Shown here: piece after piece, positions 1-7,091 of the stretch
How positions within the stretch are numbered: the first letter of the stretch is position 1
Layout of the letters: each line of letters begins with the position of its first letter
Assembly (NCBI GenBank): GCA_031398695.1
Contig: JANNNU010000179.1
Span: forward strand, 1 to 12,790
Length of the DNA: 12,790 nt
Direction of reading: 5' to 3'
DNA from: JAIYDJ01 sp031398695
GTDB taxonomy: Bacteria > Pseudomonadota > Alphaproteobacteria > Rhodobacterales > Rhodobacteraceae
Program-made: the position numbers and the translations under genes
Notes under the pieces: generated by a model
Told to the model about the DNA's origin: nothing
Seen by the model: the letters and a program-made list of their open reading frames with translations, nothing else
The model's database searches: none

Positions 1-1555
1 GGTTTCGGTCGTGCAGGACATGGTTGTGCTTGAGGTTGTGGGTCAGCGCGGCGGGCGCGGTTTCGGGGTCCGACGTCAGGAAGACGGCCGTGCCCGGCGC
101 CGCGTTCAGACGCGTGCTTTTGGACACGGAGGTGATCAGCGTTTCCAGAAGAACCGACCCTGACCGGGCCTTTTTCTGCACATAGGCGGTGCCGCGCAGC
201 CACGTCCAGATCACCAGGACGATGGCACAAGCCAGCACCAGCGGCATCCAGCCGCCGTCGGCCACCTTGACCATGTTGGCCCCGAGGAAGATCAACTCCA
301 GAGACAGCAGGGGCGCGCAGACCATCACCACCAGCCAGATCGGCCATTTCCAGTGTTTGGCGAACACGACGGCGGCGAGGATCGTGGTGATGACCATCGT
401 TCCCGTCACAGCGATGCCGTAAGCGCTGGCGAGTGCCGACGACGACCCGAACGCCAGAACCAGCGTCACCACGCCGACGAACAGGATCCGGTTGACCTGC
501 GGCATGTAGATCTGCCCGACCTGGGTTTCCGACGTGTGGCGGATTTCAAGCCGCGGCAGCAGCCCCATCTGGACCGCCTGCTGCGACATCGAGAACGCCC
601 CCGAAATCACTGCCTGGCTGGCAATCACGGTGGCCGCCGTGGCCAGCAGGACCAGCGGCAGCAGGAACCAGTCCGGCGCCAGAAGGTAGAACGGATTTTC
701 GACAGCCGTCGGGTCAGACAGCACCAGCGCCCCCTGGCCCAGATAGCTGAGCGTCAGCGCCGGAAACACGACCCAGCCCCAGGCCCGGCTGATCGGCTTG
801 CGGCCAAAATGGCCCATATCCGCATAAAGCGCCTCGGCCCCGGTCACCGCCAGAAACACCGAACCCATCACTGGCAACGCGGTCAGTCCGTGGTCCCGGA
901 TGAACATCACGGCAAAAAGCGGGTTGGCCGCGCGCAGGATCTCGGTCTGGTCGCCGATGTGCCACAGCCCGAGGGCCGCCATCACGAAGAACCAGACCAG
1001 CGTGATCGGCCCGAAGAACGCCGACACGCGCCCGGTGCCTTTGTGCTGCACCCAGAAGATGAAGAAAATGATCACCAGTGTCAGCGGCAGGATGAACCGC
1101 TCGAACGTTGGTGCGACCAGCTTCAACCCTTCGACCGCCGACAGGACCGAGATGGCGGGCGTGATGATTGCATCGCCAAAAAACAGCGCGGTGCCCAGCA
1201 CCCCCAGCGCAAGGATTGCCGTCGTGCGCCGCCCTATGGCCTGCTGGGTCAGCGCCACCAGCGACAGCGTGCCACCTTCACCACGGTTGTCGGCGCGCAG
1301 GATCAGGACGACGTATTTCAGCGTGACGATCAGCACCAACGTCCAGATCAGCAGGGATACGATCCCGATGATCTCGTTCGGGGTCAGACCGCCAGCGCGG
1401 GCCGCGTGTAGCGCCTCGCGCAGGGCGTAAAGCGGGCTGGTTCCAATATCGCCATAGACGACCCCGACGGATCCGACGAACAGAACCCAGAAACCTCCCT
1501 TGGCATGCGCTGGTTTCCCGGCGATATTTTCGGCGGGGACCGGGTTCGAAGTCAT
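1..1555 (-). CDS. kup: KUP-family potassium transporter, 3' end beyond window
   Basis: Low-affinity K+ uptake protein (probably K+/H+ symport) of the inner membrane. Reading the minus strand from the ATG at 1553-1555 gives 518 open codons running off the left edge. Family members are usually about 620-640 residues, so roughly the last 110 are missing. The N-terminal signature GDIGTSPLYA is present near residue 36, followed by about twelve hydrophobic membrane segments with KUP-typical stretches such as NRGEGGTLSL, ALFFGDAIITPAISVLSA and SAYGIAVTGTM. After the last segment a polar domain begins (AYVQKKARSGS...), which is the cytoplasmic C-terminal domain. The Shine-Dalgarno is poor. The ATG is chosen because the protein then begins with the short polar leader usual before the first membrane helix. 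It lies 99 bases downstream of rutR on the same strand and probably has its own promoter. No link to pyrimidine metabolism is evident. Confidence 0.95.
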   Translation of the reverse strand, partial: MTSNPVPAENIAGKPAHAKGGFWVLFVGSVGVVYGDIGTSPLYALREALHAARAGGLTPNEIIGIVSLLIWTLVLIVTLKYVVLILRADNRGEGGTLSLVALTQQAIGRRTTAILALGVLGTALFFGDAIITPAISVLSAVEGLKLVAPTFERFILPLTLVIIFFIFWVQHKGTGRVSAFFGPITLVWFFVMAALGLWHIGDQTEILRAANPLFAVMFIRDHGLTALPVMGSVFLAVTGAEALYADMGHFGRKPISRAWGWVVFPALTLSYLGQGALVLSDPTAVENPFYLLAPDWFLLPLVLLATAATVIASQAVISGAFSMSQQAVQMGLLPRLEIRHTSETQVGQIYMPQVNRILFVGVVTLVLAFGSSSALASAYGIAVTGTMVITTILAAVVFAKHWKWPIWLVVMVCAPLLSLELIFLGANMVKVADGGWMPLVLACAIVLVIWTWLRGTAYVQKKARSGSVLLETLITSVSKSTRLNAAPGTAVFLTSDPETAPAALTHNLKHNHVLHDRN

Positions 1556-1582
1556 GTGCAAGACCCAAGTTAGCGAAGGGTA

Positions 1583-1611
1583 CGAATACGCCGGTCGACC
1601 GAATACCTCAA
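1583..1611 (-). promoter_or_regulatory. Possible kup promoter with internal palindrome
   Basis: On the minus strand TTGAGG (1611-1606) and TATTCG (1588-1583) are separated by 17 bases, a reasonable sigma-70 arrangement 28 bases before the kup ATG. The spacer contains the perfect palindrome CGGTCGACCG (1592-1601), which could be an operator. This is based on sequence resemblance only. Confidence 0.35.
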
Positions 1612-1654
1612 GGCGATTCCTTTTCCGAGGTCAATTGCGCCGTTGCATGTGACG

Positions 1655-2263
1655 TCACGACGGCGACAGAAGCCGGGTGAAAAGAACCTCCAGATGGTCA
1701 TGCGCCTCGGCGAACGGGTTATGGCCCGGACCCAGCACGGCGCGCACTTGCACGTCAAAATCGGCGTAGTGCTGGGTCAGCGCCCAGATCGAAAAGATCA
1801 GGTGCACCGGATGCAGCCGCGCAATCCGGCCCTGGTCCATCCATGCCGTCAGGACGGCGGCCTTTTCGTCGACCAGCGCCTTGAGATCGGTTTCGATCGC
1901 GGTCTTCATCCGCGGCGCGCCCTGCAGCATCTCGTTGGCAAACAGGCGGCTTTCGCGCGGATAGTCGCGGGCCAGCTCCAGTTTGCGCCGGACATACCCC
2001 ATCACCTCGGCCACCGGATCGCCATAGGGGTCCATGTCGCGCAGCGGGTCGAGCCAGGTGTCGAGCAACCCTGACAGCAACGCGGCGTGGATCGCCTCTT
2101 TCGAGGCGAAGTAATAGAGCAGGTTCGGTTTTGACATGCCGGCGACGTCGGCAATCTGGTCCAGCGTCGCGCCGCGAAAGCCGTGGGCAGAAAATACGTC
2201 CAGCGCCGCCTCGAGGATGGTCTGCGAGTTCCTGACCTGGATTCGGCTTTGCGGGCGGGTCAT
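1655..2263 (-). CDS. rutR: RutR-like TetR-family pyrimidine-responsive regulator
   Basis: TetR-family DNA-binding repressor, 202 residues from the ATG at 2263. The N-terminal helix-turn-helix spans about residues 16-60 (ILEAALDVFSAHGFRG...LDQIADVAGMSKPNLLYYFASKEAI) and is close to E. coli RutR in this part. The C-terminal ligand domain also carries RutR-like stretches: LELARDYPRESRLFANEMLQGAP, TDLKALVDEK and HLIFSIWALTQHYADF. In E. coli RutR binds uracil or thymine and then releases DNA. The same logic is inferred here because the neighbours are pyrimidine catabolic genes. A longer reading from a TTG at 2323 adds 20 residues without family similarity, so the ATG is preferred. It is transcribed divergently from the transaminase with 147 bases between them, and operators are proposed at 4656-4673 and perhaps 2378-2387. 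Confidence is high for the family and good for orthology to RutR. Confidence 0.88.
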   Translation of the reverse strand: MTRPQSRIQVRNSQTILEAALDVFSAHGFRGATLDQIADVAGMSKPNLLYYFASKEAIHAALLSGLLDTWLDPLRDMDPYGDPVAEVMGYVRRKLELARDYPRESRLFANEMLQGAPRMKTAIETDLKALVDEKAAVLTAWMDQGRIARLHPVHLIFSIWALTQHYADFDVQVRAVLGPGHNPFAEAHDHLEVLFTRLLSPS

Positions 2264-2346
2264 CGGGCTGTTCCAGAACGGGGCAGGGACCTGAAAACTG
2301 GCGGATTTTTCGGCAGGATGCAAACCCGCATTTGCCCCGGCCGGGC

Positions 2347-2375
2347 TTGCCGTGGCGGGTGCGGCTTGCTAGCGT
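2347..2375 (+). promoter_or_regulatory. Probable promoter of transaminase-cupin pair
   Basis: TTGCCG (2347-2352) and TAGCGT (2370-2375) are spaced by 17 bases, and the predicted start point falls near 2382. The same TAGCGT hexamer is the -10 box proposed before the Zn hydrolase (4645-4650). A consensus-like ribosome site, AAAGGA, follows at about 2398-2403 before the ATG at 2411. Confidence 0.5.
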
Positions 2376-2377
2376 GA

Positions 2378-2387
2378 TTTGATCAAA
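2378..2387. promoter_or_regulatory. TTTGATCAAA palindrome at predicted start point
   Basis: A perfect 10-base palindrome that straddles the predicted transcription start of the transaminase promoter and lies in the rutR/transaminase intergenic region. Its position suits a repressor site. It differs from the RutR-like box at 4656-4673 in lacking the central spacer, so the binding protein is uncertain. Confidence 0.4.
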
Positions 2388-2410
2388 CCGCGCACCGGAA
2401 AGGACCGACG

Positions 2411-3739
2411 ATGGCATTGGACCGCAAGCCCACCCCGAACGATCTGAACGCCTTCTGGATGCCGTTCACCGCCAACCGTCAGTTCAAGAAAGCGCCCCGG
2501 ATGTTCGTGGCGGCGCGCGACATGCACTATACCACCAGCGAAGGGCGGCAGGTGCTGGACGGCACGGCGGGGCTGTGGTGCTGCAACGCCGGGCACTGTC
2601 GCCCCAAGATCACCGAGGCCATCGCGCGGCAGGCGGGCGAGATGGACTATGCCCCCGCGTTCCAGATGGGCCACCCGATCGCGTTCGAACTCGCCAACCG
2701 GCTGATCGACATTGCGCCCAAGGGCATCGAGCACGTGTTTTACACCAACTCCGGTTCGGAATCGGTCGAAACGGCGCTGAAGCTCGCCATCGCCTATCAC
2801 CGCGCGCGGGGCGAGGGCGCACGGACCCGGCTGATCGGGCGCGAGCGGGGGTATCACGGGGTGAACTTCGGCGGCATCTCGGTCGGCGGGATCGTGAACA
2901 ACCGCAAGATGTTCGGCACCCTTCTGGCCGGGGTCGACCACATGCCCCACACCCATCTGCCCGCGCTGAACAGTTATTCGCAGGGCCAGCCAGAACACGG
3001 CGCCAATCTTGCGGATGAGCTTGAACGCATCGTGGCGCTGCACGGGGCCGAAACCATCGCGGCGGTGATCGTCGAGCCGGTGGCGGGATCGACGGGCGTG
3101 ATCCTGCCGCCCAAGGGCTATCTGGAAAAGCTGCGGGCGATTACCAGGAAGCACGGCATCCTGTTGATCTTCGACGAGGTGATCACCGGCTTCGGTCGCC
3201 TCGGCGCGCCGTTTGCCGCGCAGTATTTCGACGTCGTGCCCGACATGATGACCACGGCCAAGGGCCTGACCAACGGCGTCATCCCGATGGGCGCGGTGCT
3301 GACGACGGCGGACGTGCATGACGCCTTCATGCAGGGCCCCGAGCACATGATCGAGCTGTTCCACGGCTACACCTATTCCGGCAACCCGATCGCCTGCGCA
3401 GCCGCCATCGCCAGCCTTGATACCTACAAGGAAGAAGGCCTGTTCGACCGCGCCGCCGAGATCGCCCCTTATTGGCAGGACGCGTTGCACTCCCTGCGCG
3501 GCGCGCGCCATGTCATCGACATCCGCAACATGGGGCTGATCGGCGCGGTGGAACTGGACCCGATCGCCGGCGCGCCCACCAAGCGGGCGTTCAGCGCGTT
3601 TCTGGCTGCCTATGACAAAGGCATCCTGATCCGCACCACCGGCGACATCATCGCGATGAGCCCGCCGCTGATCATCGACAAGGCGCAGATTGACCAGTTG
3701 ATCGGCACCCTGCGCGACGTGCTCGAGGCGCTGGATTGA
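2411..3739 (+). CDS. Beta-alanine (omega-amino acid):pyruvate transaminase
   Basis: Class III PLP-dependent aminotransferase of 442 residues, full length for the family. It is predicted to move the amino group of beta-alanine (or 3-aminoisobutyrate) to pyruvate, giving malonate (or methylmalonate) semialdehyde and alanine in the cytoplasm. PLP-site features are visible: SGS at 114-116, YHG at 148-150, the FDEV aspartate D255, and the Schiff-base lysine K284 in TTAKGLTNG. The stretches FWMPFTANRQF, HVFYTNSGSES, IDIRNMGLIGAVE and HGYTYSGNPIACAA closely resemble Pseudomonas beta-alanine:pyruvate transaminase. The ATG at 2411 has AAAGGA seven bases upstream. It supplies the last amino-group step after dihydropyrimidinase and the Zn hydrolase. 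The downstream cupin overlaps its stop codon. Related omega-transaminases act on other amines (putrescine, taurine), so beta-alanine is inferred from sequence resemblance plus context. Confidence 0.92.
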   Translation: MALDRKPTPNDLNAFWMPFTANRQFKKAPRMFVAARDMHYTTSEGRQVLDGTAGLWCCNAGHCRPKITEAIARQAGEMDYAPAFQMGHPIAFELANRLIDIAPKGIEHVFYTNSGSESVETALKLAIAYHRARGEGARTRLIGRERGYHGVNFGGISVGGIVNNRKMFGTLLAGVDHMPHTHLPALNSYSQGQPEHGANLADELERIVALHGAETIAAVIVEPVAGSTGVILPPKGYLEKLRAITRKHGILLIFDEVITGFGRLGAPFAAQYFDVVPDMMTTAKGLTNGVIPMGAVLTTADVHDAFMQGPEHMIELFHGYTYSGNPIACAAAIASLDTYKEEGLFDRAAEIAPYWQDALHSLRGARHVIDIRNMGLIGAVELDPIAGAPTKRAFSAFLAAYDKGILIRTTGDIIAMSPPLIIDKAQIDQLIGTLRDVLEALD

Positions 3740-4035
3740 CGGCCGCGGCAATCGAGCGCCCCGCCTGCACCGCCACCGTTCTGATCGATGATGACCGGGT
3801 GCGGGTGACGCGGTTCGATTTCACCGCCGGGGCCGAAACCGGCTGGCACCGGCATGCGCATCATTATGTGATCACCGCGTTGACCGACTGCGCCATGCTG
3901 CTGGAAGAACCGGGTGGTGGCACGCGGCGGGTTCTTGTCCCCGCCGGCACCGCCTACCGGCGCAGCAAGGGGGTGGAGCACAACGTGATCTGCGACGGTC
4001 CGGAAATGCGGTTCGTGGAGGTCGAGTTGAAGTGA
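3736..4035 (+). CDS. Small single-domain cupin protein, TTG start
   Basis: A 99-residue protein consisting of one cupin barrel. Cupin motif 1 is seen as GWHRHAHHYV (H38, H40, with H42/H43 nearby) and motif 2 as VPAGTAYRRSKGVEHNV (H82), which is enough for a metal site. The reaction is unknown; such short cupins are often isomerases, dioxygenases or sugar/acid binders. No ATG is available at a sensible place. The TTG at 3736-3738 overlaps the transaminase stop (TTGA), so translational coupling supports this start. It shares the transaminase transcript and probably acts on the same pathway, for example on a semialdehyde or other product, but this is inference. Its stop directly abuts the stop of the convergent UPF0303 gene. 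Confidence 0.8.
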   Translation: MTAAAIERPACTATVLIDDDRVRVTRFDFTAGAETGWHRHAHHYVITALTDCAMLLEEPGGGTRRVLVPAGTAYRRSKGVEHNVICDGPEMRFVEVELK

Positions 4036-4515
4036 TCAGGGCGTCTCGGCCTGATGCGCGGCCTCGGCGGCCAGCAGCTGGTCCATCGCCTTGACCACCA
4101 GCGCGTGATCGTCACGCTGCGGCAGGCCCGACACCGTGGCCGCCGCCACCACGCCGACCCCTGCCACGCGCACTGGCACGGCGCCGCCGTGGTCGGCATA
4201 GTCGGCGGCGGACAGCCCCTGGTAGGCCAGGCTTCGGTCCTTGGCGCGCAGGTCGGCCCCGACCCGCAGCGAGGATTTGTGAAAGCGCAACGCGGTCGCC
4301 GACTTGCGCCGCGCCCAGTCGTCGTTGTCGGGCGACGATCCGGGCAGGGCGGCATGGAACAGCGTGCGGTCAGGGGTGCGGATGTCGATCACCACCGGCA
4401 GCGCCTCGGCCCAGGCGAGTTCGACCAACGCGATGCCCAGTTGCAGGGCGGTATCCTCGTCGAACCGGCCGAACACCAGACGGGCCTCTTCTTCTGCCAA
4501 CGCGGCTTGATCCAT
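4036..4515 (-). CDS. UPF0303 / haem-degrading-domain protein
   Basis: A 159-residue soluble protein of the UPF0303 family (GlcG/HbpS-like haem-degrading domain fold, PF03928 group). Recognisable conserved blocks are FDEDTALQLGIALVELA, LPVVIDIRTPDRTLFHAALPGSSPDNDDWARRK, RFHKSSLRVG and GLSAADYADHGGAVPVRVAGVGVVAAATVSGLPQRDDHALVV, covering nearly the whole protein. Length is usual for the family. The biochemical role of UPF0303 proteins is not settled. Members often sit beside catabolic genes, and the fold can bind haem or small cofactors. The ATG at 4513-4515 is preceded on its strand by GGAGAA at good spacing. It is convergent with the cupin (no bases between the stops) and divergent from the Zn hydrolase, so it may respond to the same regulator through the 234-base intergenic region. 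Confidence 0.85.
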   Translation of the reverse strand: MDQAALAEEEARLVFGRFDEDTALQLGIALVELAWAEALPVVIDIRTPDRTLFHAALPGSSPDNDDWARRKSATALRFHKSSLRVGADLRAKDRSLAYQGLSAADYADHGGAVPVRVAGVGVVAAATVSGLPQRDDHALVVKAMDQLLAAEAAHQAETP

Positions 4516-4542
4516 GGTTTTTCTCCGGTCTGATCCGCAGGC

Positions 4543-4548
4543 AGCCTA
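4543..4548 (-). promoter_or_regulatory. Possible -10 box of the UPF0303 gene
   Basis: On the minus strand the context TTGCTAGGCT gives a -10-like TAGGCT 27 bases before the start codon. It resembles TTGCTAGCGT before the transaminase. No convincing -35 box was found at 16-18 bases. Confidence 0.25.
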
Positions 4549-4578
4549 GCAAGGAAAACGCCCCATGGGTAGCCGCCC

Positions 4579-4601
4579 CCGGCGCGGGCCCGGGGCGCCG
4601 G
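4579..4601. repeat. GC-rich inverted repeat in divergent intergenic region
   Basis: Arms CCGGCGC (4579-4585) and GCGCCGG (4595-4601) flank the loop GGGCCCGGG. It lies between the UPF0303 -10 candidate and the Zn hydrolase promoter. There is no T-run directly after it, so it is not a standard terminator. It could insulate the two promoters or be a by-product of local GC richness. Confidence 0.4.
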
Positions 4602-4622
4602 CCGGGCGCTGTCACATTTTCG

Positions 4623-4650
4623 TTGACCGGGGGGGTGGGGCGTATAGCGT
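4623..4650 (+). promoter_or_regulatory. Probable promoter of the Zn hydrolase operon
   Basis: TTGACC (4623-4628) and TAGCGT (4645-4650) are separated by 16 bases. The spacer is unusually G-rich, with seven Gs followed by T and four Gs. The predicted start point lies around 4657, inside the RutR-like operator. Confidence 0.55.
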
Positions 4651-4655
4651 CGAAG

Positions 4656-4673
4656 TCTGACCAATCGGTCAGA
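4656..4673. promoter_or_regulatory. RutR-like operator, perfect 7+4+7 palindrome
   Basis: TCTGACC and GGTCAGA are perfect reverse complements separated by AATC. Against the published E. coli RutR box TTGACCAnnTGGTCAA the inner 16 bases match 11 of the 14 specified positions. The site begins six bases after the -10 box, so a bound repressor would block initiation. RutR (1655-2263) is the obvious partner. Confidence 0.65.
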
Positions 4674-4749
4674 AAACGAGTCGCGGCATCGGGCCACGAC
4701 GCGAGGCTGCGGCACGGGGCCCCCAAGATCCCGGCACGGGGAGAAGACG

Positions 4750-6009
4750 ATGACGGCAGCGACCGCGAAACCGGGCGAAAACCTGCGGGTCAATGGCGAG
4801 CGGCTGTGGGACAGTCTGGACGCGATGGCCCAGATCGGGCCCGGTGTGGCAGGCGGCTGCAACCGCCAGACCCTGACCGACGCCGACAGCGAGGGTCGCC
4901 ACCTGTTCGCCCGCTGGTGTGCCGACGCGGGCCTGACAATGGGCGTCGATACGATGGGCAACATGTTCGCCACGCGTCCGGGGACAGAGGATCTGGACCC
5001 GGTCTACATCGGCTCGCATCTGGACACCCAGCCGACGGGCGGGCGCTATGACGGTGTGCTCGGGGTGCTGGGCGGGCTGGAGGTGGTGCGCACCCTGAAC
5101 GATCTGGGCATCCGGACGCGGCGCCCGATCGTGGTGACCAATTGGACCAACGAAGAGGGCGCGCGGTTTGCGCCCGCCATGCTCGCGTCTGGCGTGTTCG
5201 CCGGCCTGCACACGCAGGACTATGCCTATGCGCGCCGCGATCCCGACGGCAAGGCGTTCGGCGACGAGTTGGCCCGGATCGGCTGGGTCGGCACCGAAGC
5301 CGTGGGCGCGCGCAAGATCTACGCCATGTTCGAGCTGCATATCGAGCAGGGCCCGATCCTCGAGGCCGAGGGCAAGACGATCGGTGTCGTCACGCATGGG
5401 CAGGGGCTGTGGTGGCTGGAGATTACCCTAACCGGTCGCGATGCCCACACCGGCAGCACGCCGATGGCGATGCGGGTCGATGCGGGCCTCGGGATGGCGC
5501 GGGTGGTCGAGCGGGTGCACCAGATCGCGATGGCGCACCAGCCGGGCGCGGTGGGGGCGGTGGGGCAGGTGTTCGTTTCGCCCAATTCGCGCAACGTGAT
5601 CCCGGGCAAGGTGGTGTTCACCGTCGATATCCGGTCGCCCGATCAGGCCAAGCTCGACGCGATGAAGGCCGAGGTGATGCGGGCGGCCCATGCAGTGGCG
5701 GCGGAATTGGGCCTGGGGTGCAGCATCGAGGATGTCGGCCACTTCGACCCGGTGACCTTCGATCCGGCGCTGGTCCAGATGGTGCGGACGGCGGCGGAGC
5801 GGTTGGGTCACTCGCACATGGACATCATCAGCGGCGCCGGTCACGACGCCTGCTGGATCAACCGCGTGGCCCCGACGGTAATGGTGATGTGCCCGTGCGT
5901 CGGGGGGCTGTCGCACAACGAGGCCGAGGCGATCTCGGCCGAATGGGCGGCGGCGGGGACGGATGTGCTGTGCCATGCCGTGCTTGAGGTGGCGGGAGTG
6001 GTAGGGTGA
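4750..6009 (+). CDS. Zn-dependent N-carbamoyl amino-acid amidohydrolase (beta-ureidopropionase type)
   Basis: M20-family bimetal amidase of 419 residues, close to the usual size of the HyuC/AmaB/PydC group. It is predicted to hydrolyse an N-carbamoyl amino acid, here most likely N-carbamoyl-beta-alanine, to the amino acid, CO2 and ammonia in the cytoplasm. Metal-ligand motifs are complete: GSHLDTQPTGGRYDG (H90, D101), NWTNEEGARF (E135/E136), FELHIEQGP (H197) and GGLSHNEAE (H389). The dimerisation/lid domain carries GRDAHTGSTPM, and GAGHDA occurs near 362. The ATG at 4750 follows GGGGAGAAG at good spacing. It is the first gene after the RutR-like operator and shares a four-base stop/start overlap (GTGA) with the acyltransferase. 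Hydantoin- or allantoate-type substrates are alternatives because the family is broad; the dihydropyrimidinase and transaminase neighbours favour beta-alanine formation. Confidence 0.9.
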   Translation: MTAATAKPGENLRVNGERLWDSLDAMAQIGPGVAGGCNRQTLTDADSEGRHLFARWCADAGLTMGVDTMGNMFATRPGTEDLDPVYIGSHLDTQPTGGRYDGVLGVLGGLEVVRTLNDLGIRTRRPIVVTNWTNEEGARFAPAMLASGVFAGLHTQDYAYARRDPDGKAFGDELARIGWVGTEAVGARKIYAMFELHIEQGPILEAEGKTIGVVTHGQGLWWLEITLTGRDAHTGSTPMAMRVDAGLGMARVVERVHQIAMAHQPGAVGAVGQVFVSPNSRNVIPGKVVFTVDIRSPDQAKLDAMKAEVMRAAHAVAAELGLGCSIEDVGHFDPVTFDPALVQMVRTAAERLGHSHMDIISGAGHDACWINRVAPTVMVMCPCVGGLSHNEAEAISAEWAAAGTDVLCHAVLEVAGVVG

Positions 6010-7067
6010 CTACGGCAAGCCGCAACGCGCTGCCCGTTCCGGGGCGCAAGCTCGACAGTTTGCAGGCCCTGCGCGCCGTTGCGGCGATGATGGTAGTGTT
6101 GTTTCACCTTCACGTTTACACCATCCCTGTTGTCCTGGATCATCCTGAACGCCTCTGGTCCGGTTTTGCGATGGGCTATTCCGGCGTCGAGATATTCTTC
6201 GTGCTGAGCGGCTTCATCATGGCGTTTGTTCACCGTGAACATTTTGGGAGGTCGAAATTTGCATTGGCGTTTATTGCCCGACGGATCGAGCGTATTTGCC
6301 CGTTGCTTTGGGTCGTGCTGATTGCATTGATCACGCTCCGTTATTTGAACGGTGACGGCTTGCCTTCCCTTGGAGAAATGATCCGCGCTTTCACGCTTTT
6401 TCCGTCCGCCGGAGAGCCGATACTAGAGCCAACGTGGTCACTCACTTTCGAAATGCTCTTTTATCTGGTCTTTTCGCTTCTGATCTTCAATTTCCGATTT
6501 GGAATGTATGTCGCAGGGATTTGGTTCTGCGCCTGTCTTGTTGCGGCGGTGTCCGCCTATCAAGGGTGGGGTGCCTCATTACTGCTGTCATACTATAACA
6601 TATTGTTCGCCTTTGGAATTTTGGCATCGGCCCTCTTTCGTTTGCTGTCGACAGCAGTGGCTGCAGCGGCGCTTTTCGGTGGAATCGGCGTCTATCTGTT
6701 AATCGGTCTGGGTGAGGTGTATGGTGTGATTACGCTTCCCAAGGGGCTTCGCACGATCGGATTTGGTTTGGGCGCAACAGGAATTGTTGCGGGCTTAGCC
6801 GCCCTTGACACTGCCGGCAAGCTGGTCACGCCACGAATACTCTTGGCTGTTGGTGATGCATCTTACGCAATCTACCTTGTGCACGTGATGGTGATGACCG
6901 TATTGGTCAAGGCCTTGAGCCAGTTTGGTGAGAGTATCGTTGCAAATCTGCCCCTGACTGCGCTTGTTCTTGTGACTGGAAGTTTGTTGAGTGGTGCGCT
7001 TTTGCACTTTCTGCTGGAGCGTCCTTTGCTAAGAAAACTAAGGACGCTGCGGTTGCAATTGGCCTAA
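6006..7067 (+). CDS. Acyltransferase-3 family integral membrane protein, low-GC insertion
   Basis: Membrane O-acyltransferase of the OafA/ExoZ type, 353 residues, with about ten hydrophobic segments and no extra SGNH domain. Family signatures are the N-terminal LDSLQALRAVAAMMVVLFHLH (R23, catalytic-type H34) and YSGVEIFFVLSGFIM at 59-72. Such enzymes acylate surface sugars, lipids or antibiotics at the inner membrane; the acceptor cannot be told here. The start is GTG, whose GTGA overlaps the hydrolase stop, so it is co-translated with the pathway genes. Base use differs sharply: the 60-base lines starting at 6241 and 6601 hold 29 and 30 G+C, against 45 in the line at 7681 within the dihydropyrimidinase gene, and AT-ending codons are common. 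It has no evident role in pyrimidine breakdown and looks acquired by transfer. Confidence 0.88.
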   Translation: MTTASRNALPVPGRKLDSLQALRAVAAMMVVLFHLHVYTIPVVLDHPERLWSGFAMGYSGVEIFFVLSGFIMAFVHREHFGRSKFALAFIARRIERICPLLWVVLIALITLRYLNGDGLPSLGEMIRAFTLFPSAGEPILEPTWSLTFEMLFYLVFSLLIFNFRFGMYVAGIWFCACLVAAVSAYQGWGASLLLSYYNILFAFGILASALFRLLSTAVAAAALFGGIGVYLLIGLGEVYGVITLPKGLRTIGFGLGATGIVAGLAALDTAGKLVTPRILLAVGDASYAIYLVHVMVMTVLVKALSQFGESIVANLPLTALVLVTGSLLSGALLHFLLERPLLRKLRTLRLQLA

Positions 7068-7091
7068 CGGTTTTAAAAGGGAGACGTGGAA

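Noticed and set aside
353..1411. Plus-strand frame opposite the KUP gene
   Set aside because: Arg/Gln/Asp-rich shadow; the minus strand carries an uninterrupted KUP protein.
1649..1658. GTGACGTCAC palindrome
   Set aside because: It overlaps the rutR stop codon, is far from the kup start, and a single 10-base palindrome can occur by chance.
2371..2387. FNR-type site around GTGATTTGATCAAA
   Set aside because: The half-sites TGAT and ATCA are separated by three bases instead of the four of an FNR box, so the 10-base palindrome is the simpler description.
2369..3751. Long minus-strand open frame opposite the transaminase
   Set aside because: Its translation is rich in Arg, His, Asp and Gly with no family resemblance, as expected opposite a high-GC gene; the plus-strand frame is an intact transaminase.
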